Assembly: GCA_947589335.1 (NCBI GenBank)
Contig: CANPZH010000011.1
Span: 1-17,963, forward strand
Length of the DNA: 17,963 nucleotides
From: an uncultured Clostridia bacterium
GTDB lineage: Bacteria; Bacillota; Clostridia; Christensenellales; Borkfalkiaceae
Direction of reading: 5' to 3'
The position numbers and the translations under genes were made by a program. Shown piece after piece: positions 7,376-14,458 of this stretch. Every line of letters begins with the position of its first letter. The first letter of the stretch is position 1. The notes beneath the pieces were generated by a model. That model made no database searches, was not told the DNA's origin, and worked only from the letters and a program-made list of their open reading frames with translations.

Positions 7376-7651
7376 TTATTTAATGGTGGGAAGGAGCTTC
7401 TCCACGTCGTTATGAGGACGAGGAATGACGTGCGTTGCAACAACTTCTCCGAGCGCCGTAGCCGCTCTTCCGCCCGCTTCGACTGCCGCTTTGACCGCGC
7501 CGACGTCGCCGCGCACCATGACGCTGACGAGCCCGCTGCCGATCTTCTCGCTGCCGATGAGAACGACGTTCGCAGCCTTGACCATTGCATCCGCCGCTTC
7601 GATTGCCGCCACGAGGCCTCTGGTCTCAACCATACCCAATGCTTCCAACAT
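7376..7651 (-). CDS. BMC-H hexameric shell protein, PduA/PduJ-like (copy 2), 91 aa
   Basis: This paralogue of the protein at 6764-7036 has the same BMC domain and the same [15 protein letters not shown] pore loop. Visible differences are a leucine after the start and three substitutions near the C-terminus ([21 protein letters not shown]). The nucleotide stretch 7506-7603 is identical, synonymous sites included, to 6894-6991, while flanking sequence differs at synonymous sites, which points to recent duplication or gene conversion. AAGGAGAAC upstream is a good ribosome binding site. As with PduA and PduJ in Salmonella, the pair probably forms most of the facets. Confidence 0.95.
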   Translation of the reverse strand: MLEALGMVETRGLVAAIEAADAMVKAANVVLIGSEKIGSGLVSVMVRGDVGAVKAAVEAGGRAATALGEVVATHVIPRPHNDVEKLLPTIK

Positions 7652-7686
7652 AATCTTGTTCTCCTTAATTTATTTTTGATTTGATT

Positions 7687-8004
7687 TTATCTGAGTTTGT
7701 CTCTTCCGAGGGCATTCAGACGGGCGAACCATTCGATGTCCTCGCTCTGCCGTGCGATCACCTTGTGCGTGATGTACAGCCCCCGTTCCTCCGCAGCGGC
7801 CTTTCCCGCCGCGATCGAGGCCTCCACCGCCGCCGCCGTGCCCTCCACTTTGATCGCCATGACGAGGGGCACCTTTGCGGCGTCGCCCGCCGCGGGCTTG
7901 TTCTTGTCGATCGCAACGAGCTCGACGTCCGCCGCTTTCACCATCGTGTCCGCCACGACGATCGCCGTTGCAAATCCGAACACCTCAATCATTCCGAGCG
8001 CCAT
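7687..8004 (-). CDS. BMC-H shell protein with long pore loop and C-terminal tail, 105 aa
   Basis: The first of four shell genes in the operon. The fold is the BMC domain (MALGMIEVFGFATAIVVAD at the start, KVEGTAAAVEASIAAGKAAA in the middle). Two features set it apart from PduA-like tiles. The loop at the pore, residues about 33-49 (DKNKPAAGDAAKVPLVM), is several residues longer. A basic tail (LNALGRDKLR) extends beyond the normal C-terminus. The loop suggests a differently gated pore, and the tail could contact cargo or another shell protein; both are inference. A very strong AAAGGAGG precedes the start. It follows the alcohol dehydrogenase by about 20 nt. Confidence 0.92.
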   Translation of the reverse strand: MALGMIEVFGFATAIVVADTMVKAADVELVAIDKNKPAAGDAAKVPLVMAIKVEGTAAAVEASIAAGKAAAEERGLYITHKVIARQSEDIEWFARLNALGRDKLR

Positions 8005-8026
8005 AGCGGGCCTCCTTTCCTATCGC

Positions 8027-9226
8027 TCAGTCGGGAACGTAACAGATCTTGATCCCCGCCTGCGCCACGTTGACTTCCATCGCCTCGTTGAGTTTGTCGA
8101 GCGGGAAGGTGTGGGTGATCAGTTCCTTGATGGGAATGTTCATCTCCCTCGCCTGTCTCAGGAACGCCATCGTCGTGGGATAGTCGTCCGCGCTGTAGTC
8201 CCAGGAGCCGACCAGGTTGATCTCCTTGTTGCACATTGCGAAGTGCGGGTTGACGGGATATTCCCCGTTGTTGACGAAGAAGCCCATCTCGCAGAGACCG
8301 CCGCCGCGGCGGATATACTCATAGATGTCCTTCGCCGCCGCCGGCGCGCCCGTGCACTGGAAGGCGAAGTCCGCCCCGACGCCGTTTGCAACGCTCTTGA
8401 CGAGCTTGACGCGGTCTGCAAGATCGGGAAGTTCGCGGAAGTTCACGATCGTCTTCGCGCCGAGTTTTTTCGCCATCTCGAGGCGCTTGAGAGTGCCGTC
8501 CACCGCGATGATGTGGTTGACGCCCGCCGCCCTGAGGACGCTCAGCATGACGAGACCGACCGGTCCCAGCCCCTGCACGAGCACCTTGGAATTGAAGTTG
8601 ATCAGCCCCGTCGTCTGCGCGCGCTTGAGCGCATGGACGCATACGCAGGCAAGCTCGAGGAGCATCCTCTCCTGCAGGTCGAGATCGTTGACGACGAAAT
8701 AGGTCGCCCCCTTCCCGCGGATGAGGAGATGGGTCGAAAACCACCCCGTGAGCGGCTGTGCGTCGCTGTGGGGGATGAGCCCGAACACGCCCTGCCTGTC
8801 GCAGAGGTTGGTGTTGGCGGGATGGTTGCGGCAGATGTAGCACTCGCCGCAGCTGATGACGCTCGTGACGATCTTATCTCCGACCTTGATGGGGTTGCCC
8901 GCCGTGTCCGTCTTGATGTTCTTGCCGAGATAGATGATCTCGCCCGTGCCCTCGTGCCCGAGCGTGACGGGAATGATTCCGAACGGATCCCCCTTCCACT
9001 CGTGCACGTCCGTGCCGCACACGCCGCAGCCCTCGACTTTGACGAGGATGTCGTCGTCGTTGAGCGCGGGGACGGGGAATTCCTTCACCTCGATCTTCTT
9101 GGGGGCGGTGAGCATGGCGACTTTTGCGGTCTTGGGGATCGCGGCGCTGCCTGCGCCCGTGCCCGTGCCCATCTCGCCGATGATCTTGCGGACGATGCTC
9201 TCCACCTGGGAAGCAGAAATATCCAT
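8027..9226 (-). CDS. BMC-associated zinc-dependent alcohol dehydrogenase (MDR family) with N-terminal encapsulation peptide, 399 aa
   Basis: This medium-chain dehydrogenase probably reduces propionaldehyde to propanol, and perhaps lactaldehyde to 1,2-propanediol, while regenerating NAD+ inside the shell. Catalytic zinc ligands are in GCGVCGTDVH (Cys70) and GHEGTGE (His91, Glu92). The structural zinc site is CGECYIC plus NLC (Cys126, 129, 132 and 142). The NAD-binding glycine motif is GLGPVGL. Residues 1-19 (with ASQVESIVRKIIGEM) are an amphipathic helix, then a Gly/Ala-rich linker: an encapsulation peptide not found in ordinary MDR enzymes. It replaces the iron-type PduQ seen in B12-dependent pdu operons. 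AAGGAGGT gives a strong ribosome binding site. The exact substrate cannot be read from sequence. Confidence 0.92.
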   Translation of the reverse strand: MDISASQVESIVRKIIGEMGTGTGAGSAAIPKTAKVAMLTAPKKIEVKEFPVPALNDDDILVKVEGCGVCGTDVHEWKGDPFGIIPVTLGHEGTGEIIYLGKNIKTDTAGNPIKVGDKIVTSVISCGECYICRNHPANTNLCDRQGVFGLIPHSDAQPLTGWFSTHLLIRGKGATYFVVNDLDLQERMLLELACVCVHALKRAQTTGLINFNSKVLVQGLGPVGLVMLSVLRAAGVNHIIAVDGTLKRLEMAKKLGAKTIVNFRELPDLADRVKLVKSVANGVGADFAFQCTGAPAAAKDIYEYIRRGGGLCEMGFFVNNGEYPVNPHFAMCNKEINLVGSWDYSADDYPTTMAFLRQAREMNIPIKELITHTFPLDKLNEAMEVNVAQAGIKICYVPD

Positions 9227-9245
9227 AGTTACCTCCTTGAAATTC

Positions 9246-10700
9246 TCAGATAATGCGGAAGCTGTCCGACATCACGCATCTGCGGTATCTCGTATAGCTC
9301 CGTGCGCTCGTCAACCCCTCGCCGGTCGGGCCTGCGATCGTGAAGGTCGTGTGTCCCTCGCCGCCGAACCCGATCCCCGCATAGGAGGGCGCGTTCTTGA
9401 CGAAGATCGTCGTCTCCACCGCCCGCGCGAACCGGGTGAGATTGTCGATATTCTTGGAATGCATGTGCGCCGTGTGGCGGCAGCCGTGCTCCGCCTTGAC
9501 CGCAAGGTCGATCGCCTCGTCGATGTTCTTCACCCGCACGATGGGCAGAATGGGCATCATGAGCTCGTTCTGCACGAAGGGATGCTCGAAATCCGTCTCG
9601 CAGATGATGCAGCGCACTTCGTCGCCGACGTTCACGCCGATCTTCTTGAGCAGGACCGCCGCGTCTCTGCCGACGCATTCACGGCTGACGATCTTCTTGA
9701 CGATCCCCGTCTCGGGATTCTTGGAGTCGACGAGCACGATGTCTGCAAGCCGCGCCGCCTGTTCGAGGTTGATCTGATAGGCGCCGTTCTCCTTCATCGA
9801 AGCGATGAGCTCGTCCGCGATATTCGCAAAGGCGAACACCTCTTTCTCCGCGATGCAGGGGAGGTTGTTGTCGAAGCTGCAGCCGTCGATGATGTCTTTC
9901 CCGGCCTTCCGCACGTCCGCGGTGTCGTCCACGATGACGGGCGGATTGCCCGCGCCCGCGCCGATCGCCTTCTTGCCGCTCGAGAGCACGCTCTTGACTA
10001 CGCCGGGACCGCCCGTGCAGACGAGCAGCCTGATCGCGGGATGGCGGTACATGATCTGCGCCGTGTCGAGCGTGGGCTTGACGACCGAGGCGACGAGGAC
10101 CTTCGGCCCTCCCGCCGACGCGCTCGCGCGGTTGACGAGATCGACCGCATAGTTGGACGTCGCGATCGCATTGGGATGGGGGTTGAAGACAACGCCGTTG
10201 CCCGCCGCGATCATGCCGATGCTGTTGCACAGGACCGTCTCCGAGGGGTTGGTGCTCGGGGTGATGCTCCCCACGACGCCGAAGGGCGCCATCTCGGTGA
10301 GCGTGAGACCGTAGTCCCCCGTCTTGACCTGCGAGACGATATCCGCCGTTCCGGGCGTCTTGTCCGCAACGAGCAGGTGCTTCGCCGTTTTGTGCGCCGC
10401 GCGCCCCATGCCGGTCTCGGCCACGCCGAGCTCCGCCATGACGGACGCTTCCTTGCGGCAGAGATCGCGGACCGCCGCAATCACCTTCTCCCGTTCCTCG
10501 AGAGACATCGCGCGGATCGCCTTGTACCCCGCCGTCGCAGCGTCGATCGCATCCTCCATCTTTTCGAAGATGCCGATGAGCTTTCTGCCGTGGTACTGCG
10601 TGGCGTCCCAGCTGCCCGTCTCCTTCGGAGCACCGCCGAGGCTCTTGATGACCGACGCCACCACTTCCTCGATCTGGGCTTCCGTCCAATTGATTGCCAT
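9246..10700 (-). CDS. pduP: CoA-acylating aldehyde dehydrogenase (PduP/EutE type) with N-terminal encapsulation peptide, 484 aa
   Basis: The enzyme oxidises propionaldehyde to propionyl-CoA with NAD+. The catalytic cysteine is Cys282 in NNLPCIAEKE, the context characteristic of acylating PduP/EutE-type dehydrogenases, and GGPGVVKSV with AGAGNPPVIVDD match the cofactor region. Residues 1-20 (EAQIEEVVASVIKSL) form the amphipathic encapsulation helix, followed by a GGAP linker. In Salmonella, the PduP N-terminus is a well-studied targeting signal. AAGGAG upstream supports the start. The gene is followed after 19 nt by the alcohol dehydrogenase, so both branches of aldehyde disproportionation are co-expressed. 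Acetaldehyde could also be a substrate, but the pathway context favours propionaldehyde. Confidence 0.95.
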   Translation of the reverse strand: MAINWTEAQIEEVVASVIKSLGGAPKETGSWDATQYHGRKLIGIFEKMEDAIDAATAGYKAIRAMSLEEREKVIAAVRDLCRKEASVMAELGVAETGMGRAAHKTAKHLLVADKTPGTADIVSQVKTGDYGLTLTEMAPFGVVGSITPSTNPSETVLCNSIGMIAAGNGVVFNPHPNAIATSNYAVDLVNRASASAGGPKVLVASVVKPTLDTAQIMYRHPAIRLLVCTGGPGVVKSVLSSGKKAIGAGAGNPPVIVDDTADVRKAGKDIIDGCSFDNNLPCIAEKEVFAFANIADELIASMKENGAYQINLEQAARLADIVLVDSKNPETGIVKKIVSRECVGRDAAVLLKKIGVNVGDEVRCIICETDFEHPFVQNELMMPILPIVRVKNIDEAIDLAVKAEHGCRHTAHMHSKNIDNLTRFARAVETTIFVKNAPSYAGIGFGGEGHTTFTIAGPTGEGLTSARSYTRYRRCVMSDSFRII

Positions 10701-10721
10701 AGAAATGCTCCTTTGCGCCGC

Positions 10722-11465
10722 TTATTTGCCGAGCGCTGCAAGAACTCTCTTCGTGATCGCCTCTACAAGCTGTTCCTGGTTGACGGGCTGGGGCTCCTCG
10801 ATCTCGATCCCGGGATGACGGCCCGTAAGACCCATCTTCTTGCGGAGCTCCATCAGCTTCTTGAGCTGTTCGTTGGGGATCTCATGCACTGCCCCGAGCT
10901 CCATTGCGTGTTTGCAGATGACTGCGTTGAATTCGACCTCTTCCATGATGAAGAACGCCTTCGTCAGATCGCACCCGACCGTCAGCGCGCCGTGGTTGCG
11001 GAGCAGGAATGCGTCGTGGCTCTGGATGTAGGGCTCGAGCGAATCGGGGATCTCCATCGTGGAGGGCGTCCCGTAGTCGCAGGTGGGCACATCGCCGATC
11101 GTGAGCACCGCCTCGGGCAGGATGTACTGGTCGAGGTCGATATCCGCGACCGTGAACGCCGTCGCAACGGGCGGATGCGCATGGACGACCGCGTTGACGT
11201 CGGGACGGTCGCGGTACACGCGCATGTGCATCTTGATCTCGGAAGAGGGATTGAGTCTCCCTTCGATCTTCTTCCCCTCTGCGTCCACCTTGATGATCAT
11301 CTCGGGCGTCAGAGAGCCCTTGGAAACGCCGGTGGGCGTGCAGTAGAATTCGTTGGGACCGATCTTGACGGAGATGTTGCCGTCGTTCGCCGCAACGAAA
11401 TTCTTTGCATAGAGCTTGTGCCCTACTTCGCAGATTTCCTTCTTGATTTCATACGGAGAATTCAT
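10722..11465 (-). CDS. fucA: Class II (zinc) fuculose/rhamnulose-phosphate aldolase with C-terminal encapsulation peptide, 247 aa
   Basis: This aldolase cleaves L-fuculose-1-phosphate, or the rhamnulose equivalent, to dihydroxyacetone phosphate and L-lactaldehyde. Catalytic Glu76 (SSEIKMH) and zinc ligands His95, His97 (HAHPP) and His158 (RNHGAL) match FucA, and the N-terminal NDGNIS binds phosphate. The FucA-like core ends near residue 215. After a Pro/Glu-rich linker, the last 18 residues (NQEQLVEAITKRVLAALGK) form an amphipathic helix closely resembling the N-terminal encapsulation helices of the neighbouring enzymes. The aldolase is thus probably packaged, placing lactaldehyde production inside the shell. 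This gene distinguishes fucose/rhamnose microcompartments from choline or plain propanediol ones. Fuculose versus rhamnulose specificity is not resolved. Confidence 0.93.
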   Translation of the reverse strand: MNSPYEIKKEICEVGHKLYAKNFVAANDGNISVKIGPNEFYCTPTGVSKGSLTPEMIIKVDAEGKKIEGRLNPSSEIKMHMRVYRDRPDVNAVVHAHPPVATAFTVADIDLDQYILPEAVLTIGDVPTCDYGTPSTMEIPDSLEPYIQSHDAFLLRNHGALTVGCDLTKAFFIMEEVEFNAVICKHAMELGAVHEIPNEQLKKLMELRKKMGLTGRHPGIEIEEPQPVNQEQLVEAITKRVLAALGK

Positions 11466-11496
11466 TTTATACCTCTTTCTCTTTTCAGATATTTTT

Positions 11497-12696
11497 TTAC
11501 TTGTTTTGTGCCGCGAGCCTGAGGGTGTCGAGGGCGATCATATATTCCTCGTTGGTCGGGATGACGAACGTCCGCACCGCCGCGCCCTTTGCCGTGAGTT
11601 CCGCGGTCTCGCCGCGGGGGCAAGCCGCGTTGACCTCTTCGTCGATCGCGATGCCGAGCGCAGTCATGTCCGCGCAGACTTCCTTCCTGAGCTCTCTGTC
11701 GTTCTCGCCGATGCCCGCCGTGAACACCAGGGCATCCGCACCGTTCAGCTCCGCATAGAACGATCCGATGATCTTCTTGACGTGATGCACGAGGATCTTC
11801 ATCGCGAGCGCCGCCCGCTCGTTCCCCTTTGCCGCCGCCTCGCGGACGTCTCTGCAGTCGCTCGAAACGCCCGAGACGCCCAAAAGCCCCGATCTGCCGT
11901 TGATCAGCTTCTCCGTCTCTTCCGCCGTGAGTCCCTCCTTCTTCATGAGGTAGGTGACGACCGTCGGGTCGAGCGCGCCGCTGCGGGTCCCCATCGGGAC
12001 GCCGTCCTGCGGGGTGAAGCCCATCGAGGTATCGACGGCTTTGCCGTTCATCGTCGCCGTGATCGAGGAGCCGTTGCCGAGATGGCAGGTGATGATCTTC
12101 GCGGAGGGATCGCCGAGGAGCTCCGCCGCCTTCCCCGCCACATAGCGGTGGGAAGTCCCGTGGAAGCCGTAACGGCGGATCCGGTCCTTCTCATACAGCT
12201 CGTAGGGAATGGGATAGATATAGGCGTGGGGTTCGAGGCCGGAATAATAGGAAGTGTCGACTACGCCGACATGCGGGATGTCGGGCATGACCTCCTTGCA
12301 GGCCTTGAAGCCGCTGATCGCGGGAGGTCCGTGCAGGGGGTTGATGGGAACGATGCTCTCGAGATAGGCGATCTCGTCCGCCCCGAGGACCGAGGAGGCG
12401 CGGAGCCGCTCGCCGCCGTGGGCGAACCGGTGCCCCACCGCCGCGATCTCCGCGACGCTCCCGATCGAGCCGAGCTCCCTGTCCGTCAGAAGCCCGAGCA
12501 CGTATCCGATCGCCGCACGGTGATCGGGAAAGGCGGGCGTCGCATGGAAGTCCTCCCTCCCCGGGCACTTGTGGGTGATCATTCCGTCCATGCCGATCCG
12601 CTCGCAGTTGCCCTTGCAGAGCATGAGCCCGCGCTCCATGTCGAAGAGCTGATACTTCAGGGAAGAGCTGCCCGCGTTAACGACGAGAATTTTCAT
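11497..12696 (-). CDS. ackA: Acetate/propionate kinase, 399 aa, first gene of the BMC operon
   Basis: Acetate kinase family enzymes turn acyl-phosphate plus ADP into a carboxylate and ATP. Here the likely substrate is propionyl-phosphate from PduL, making this the ATP-yielding step. The N-terminal MKILVVNAGSSSLKYQLF is the ASKHA phosphate-binding motif. HLGNGSSI, GTRSGALDP and FTAGIGEND are the other family signatures. I place the start at 12696: this gives the usual length, and GGAG lies about 11 nt upstream. Earlier start codons (a TTG at 12798) would lie upstream of the promoter. There is no encapsulation-like extension, so it may act in the cytosol on acyl-phosphate leaving the shell. AckA and TdcD/PduW-type kinases cannot be separated by eye. 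Confidence 0.93.
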   Translation of the reverse strand: MKILVVNAGSSSLKYQLFDMERGLMLCKGNCERIGMDGMITHKCPGREDFHATPAFPDHRAAIGYVLGLLTDRELGSIGSVAEIAAVGHRFAHGGERLRASSVLGADEIAYLESIVPINPLHGPPAISGFKACKEVMPDIPHVGVVDTSYYSGLEPHAYIYPIPYELYEKDRIRRYGFHGTSHRYVAGKAAELLGDPSAKIITCHLGNGSSITATMNGKAVDTSMGFTPQDGVPMGTRSGALDPTVVTYLMKKEGLTAEETEKLINGRSGLLGVSGVSSDCRDVREAAAKGNERAALAMKILVHHVKKIIGSFYAELNGADALVFTAGIGENDRELRKEVCADMTALGIAIDEEVNAACPRGETAELTAKGAAVRTFVIPTNEEYMIALDTLRLAAQNK

Positions 12697-12748
12697 TCTG
12701 ATCCGCTCCGGATAACAAAATTTGCGAATTTCTCTATTCCGCGGTTCT

Positions 12749-12777
12749 ATTGTATCACACTTTTTATCATTCGTCCA
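12749..12777 (-). promoter_or_regulatory. Sigma-A promoter of the BMC operon
   Basis: On the minus strand TGGACG (12772-12777, 4 of 6 to consensus) is separated by exactly 17 nt from TACAAT (12749-12754, 5 of 6), preceded by TGTGA. Transcription should begin near 12742, giving a leader of about 45 nt before acetate kinase. No other promoter of this quality was found at a gene boundary within the operon. Confidence 0.7.
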
Positions 12778-12806
12778 TATATGTACGAAAGATTGCAAAA
12801 AAAATA

Positions 12807-12831
12807 TTTTGCGCGGATAAAACGCGCAAAA
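12807..12831. promoter_or_regulatory. Perfect palindrome upstream of the BMC operon promoter
   Basis: TTTTGCGCG and CGCGCAAAA form 9-bp perfect inverted arms around a 7-nt spacer, about 30 bp upstream of the -35 box. Position and symmetry suit a binding site for a dimeric activator responding to the sugar or diol; no regulator gene lies in the window. A weak hairpin terminator is the alternative, but a better terminator for the upstream gene lies 50 bp further upstream. Confidence 0.45.
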
Positions 12832-12876
12832 ACAATCAAAACCGTGCAGAATTTTTCAGGATATTGGACAAAATAC

Positions 12877-12902
12877 AAAAAAATCGGGGCCTTTTTACCC
12901 CG
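12877..12902 (-). terminator. Intrinsic terminator of the BspA-like gene
   Basis: On the minus strand CGGGG and CCCCG (12898-12902 and 12885-12889, 8-nt loop) are followed by A and a run of seven T (12877-12883). It lies about 20 nt after the stop of the leucine-rich-repeat gene and upstream of the BMC promoter, separating the two transcription units. Confidence 0.7.
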
Positions 12903-12921
12903 CATCGGCTTCAAAGGGATG

Positions 12922-14202
12922 TTAAGTTAAAAATGTTACTTCCGAAAAATTTGTGCGAAAGTTCCATTCGTCGCCCTTTTCGATCAATGCCCATTCCGCC
13001 GCCGTACCGCGGTAGATGAGCTCCGAGAGGCCGACGCAGTCGCGGAACGCCGCCGCGCCGATCCGCACGATCCCGTGCGGGAGCGTAAGGGAGCGCAGTC
13101 CCTCCACGCCGAAAAAGGCGTAGTCGCCGATCTCGGTCACGGTGCCGGGGACGACCGTCGCCGCGCAGCCGAGGAGGAGTTCCCCGGGCAGGCGGGTGAG
13201 GCAGTTCCCCTCGCCGGAAAAGAAGGCGTTCTTCTCGGAGACGGAGATCGTTTCCAGACGGTGACAGTTCCAGAATGCCGATTCCCCGACCTCGGAAAGT
13301 CCCGCGCCGACGGAGAGTTTCTTCAGCCCCGAACAGCCGTAGAACGCGCCCTCGCCGACAGAGAGAACGCCGTCGGGCAGGTCGAGCTCCGAAAGCGAGG
13401 AACAGTCGCGGAAGGCGTCTTTCCCGATCCTCTCCAAAGAGGAGGGAAAACAGATCTCCGCAAGAGCGCGGCAGCGGGAGAAAGCGTTCTCGCCGATCTC
13501 CTCGAGGTCCGCATAGATCGCGATCCTCTCCGCCGGGCTCTCGGCAAAGGCGCCCGCGCCGATCGCGACGACGGGGAGCCCGAGATAGGAATTCGGGATC
13601 ACGACGTCCGTCTCCCCGGCGGGAGCGGAAACCAAACGGTAGCCGACCGTCTGTCCCCGTTCGATCACGACGGAATAGGTCAGACCCTCCGTCCCGTGGA
13701 CCGTCAGCCCGCAGAGGGAACATGTGTTGTCCCGGAAGAGATGTTCCGTCTTCGGGAGGGTGCGGGTCTCCGTCTTCCCGCAGAGCACACAGCTCCGCTT
13801 CTGCTCGCCCTCCGAGGTGCAGGTCGCCCTCTTCGTCGTACTGAAGGCGCCGAACAAGTGTCCGCTCGCGTCTGCGTGCTCGCGCTTTTCGTCCCCGCAG
13901 CGCACACAGGTGAGGATCTCCTCCCCGTCCGCAAGACAAGTCGCCGTCACACCGGTCACCGCATACGCATGCCCGAGCGCGGGCAGAACGGTATCCCCCG
14001 CCGCCGTCACGGCGTCTGCGTCGAGGAAACAAAGGCCGCAGTCCGTACACCGCCAATAGGCAATGTTGCCCGGCTCGGTACAGGTGGGTCCCTTGCGCCC
14101 GATGTATTCCAGCAGATGCTCTTCTCCGCATGCCGCACCGCTCATCGCGGCAGCCGCACAGATGAACAATGCAAGCAGAAGAGCCGACTTTCTCTTGAAC
14201 AC
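12922..14202 (-). CDS. Secreted BspA-like leucine-rich-repeat protein with CxxC repeats, 426 aa
   Basis: The N-terminus has a basic stretch, a hydrophobic core (ALLLALFICAAAAMSG) and a possible lipobox ending at Cys25, so it is exported and perhaps lipid-anchored; the lipobox is weak (GAAC). Residues about 30-165 hold four CxxC pairs (CTDC, CVRC, CVLC, CSLC) spaced by LGH/SGH-type motifs, a repeat common in large Clostridia surface proteins. The C-terminal half has about seven LRR_5/BspA repeats of the form IGxxAFxxCxxLxxLxLPxxL. Such proteins bind host or bacterial surfaces; the ligand is unknown. I chose the GTG at 14202, not the in-frame GTG at 14256, because GGAAG precedes it and the likely -10 box lies between the two. 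No functional link to the microcompartment is evident. Confidence 0.85.
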   Translation of the reverse strand: MFKRKSALLLALFICAAAAMSGAACGEEHLLEYIGRKGPTCTEPGNIAYWRCTDCGLCFLDADAVTAAGDTVLPALGHAYAVTGVTATCLADGEEILTCVRCGDEKREHADASGHLFGAFSTTKRATCTSEGEQKRSCVLCGKTETRTLPKTEHLFRDNTCSLCGLTVHGTEGLTYSVVIERGQTVGYRLVSAPAGETDVVIPNSYLGLPVVAIGAGAFAESPAERIAIYADLEEIGENAFSRCRALAEICFPSSLERIGKDAFRDCSSLSELDLPDGVLSVGEGAFYGCSGLKKLSVGAGLSEVGESAFWNCHRLETISVSEKNAFFSGEGNCLTRLPGELLLGCAATVVPGTVTEIGDYAFFGVEGLRSLTLPHGIVRIGAAAFRDCVGLSELIYRGTAAEWALIEKGDEWNFRTNFSEVTFLT

Positions 14203-14246
14203 TTTCTTCTTCCGTCCGTAAAAAAAGTCTCGACCGATATACAAAA

Positions 14247-14276
14247 ATTTTAACACCGCGGCATGGGAGTTGTCAA
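14247..14276 (-). promoter_or_regulatory. Sigma-A promoter of the BspA-like gene
   Basis: On the minus strand a perfect TTGACA (14271-14276) and TAAAAT (14247-14252, 5 of 6) are spaced 18 nt. Transcription should start near 14240, about 38 nt before the GTG at 14202. This rules out the farther upstream GTG as the start. Confidence 0.7.
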
Positions 14277-14389
14277 TACCTTTGCCGCAAAATCTTCGTT
14301 TCCTTCCGAAATTTCTCCCCTCTCTCTCCCCCGCGGACGACCGTACGCCCCTTCGGCGCTCTCATCATCCGAAAAAATAACACAAACCG

Positions 14390-14427
14390 TTGACAACCGT
14401 CATTGGCTATGGTATAATAAGACCATA
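14390..14427 (+). promoter_or_regulatory. Consensus promoter and probable operator of the toxin-antitoxin operon
   Basis: TTGACA (14390-14395) and TATAAT (14413-14418) are perfect consensus boxes spaced 17 nt. An inverted repeat TATGGT/ACCATA (14408-14413 and 14422-14427) straddles the -10 box. ATAATAAGACC, ATAATAAGAAC and ATAATATAGG follow each other as 11-bp tandem copies from 14414 to about 14445. Such overlap fits the autorepression typical of YefM/Phd antitoxins. GGAGG at 14447-14451 is the ribosome binding site. Confidence 0.8.
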
Positions 14428-14458
14428 ATAAGAACATAATATAGGCGGAGGTAGGATC

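Noticed and set aside
8934..11522. An 862-codon plus-strand frame opposite the ALDH and aldolase genes
   Set aside because: Same reason: the mirror frame of real coding sequence with arginine-rich low-information protein.
12697..12798. N-terminal extension of acetate kinase to a TTG start
   Set aside because: The extra residues lack family similarity, the extension would cross the mapped -10/-35 boxes, and ATG at 12696 has a ribosome binding site and gives the canonical length.
12841..12920. A catabolite-repression (cre) site upstream of the BMC operon
   Set aside because: The best match (TTGAAGCCGATGCGG on the minus strand) misses several conserved positions and lies in the end of the upstream gene.
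13075..14253. A 392-codon plus-strand frame opposite the BspA-like gene
   Set aside because: The opposite strand has clear LRR repeats, a signal sequence, a promoter and a terminator.
14203..14256. Upstream GTG start of the BspA-like protein
   Set aside because: It lies upstream of the likely -10 box (14247-14252) and would put 18 charged and aromatic residues before the signal peptide.
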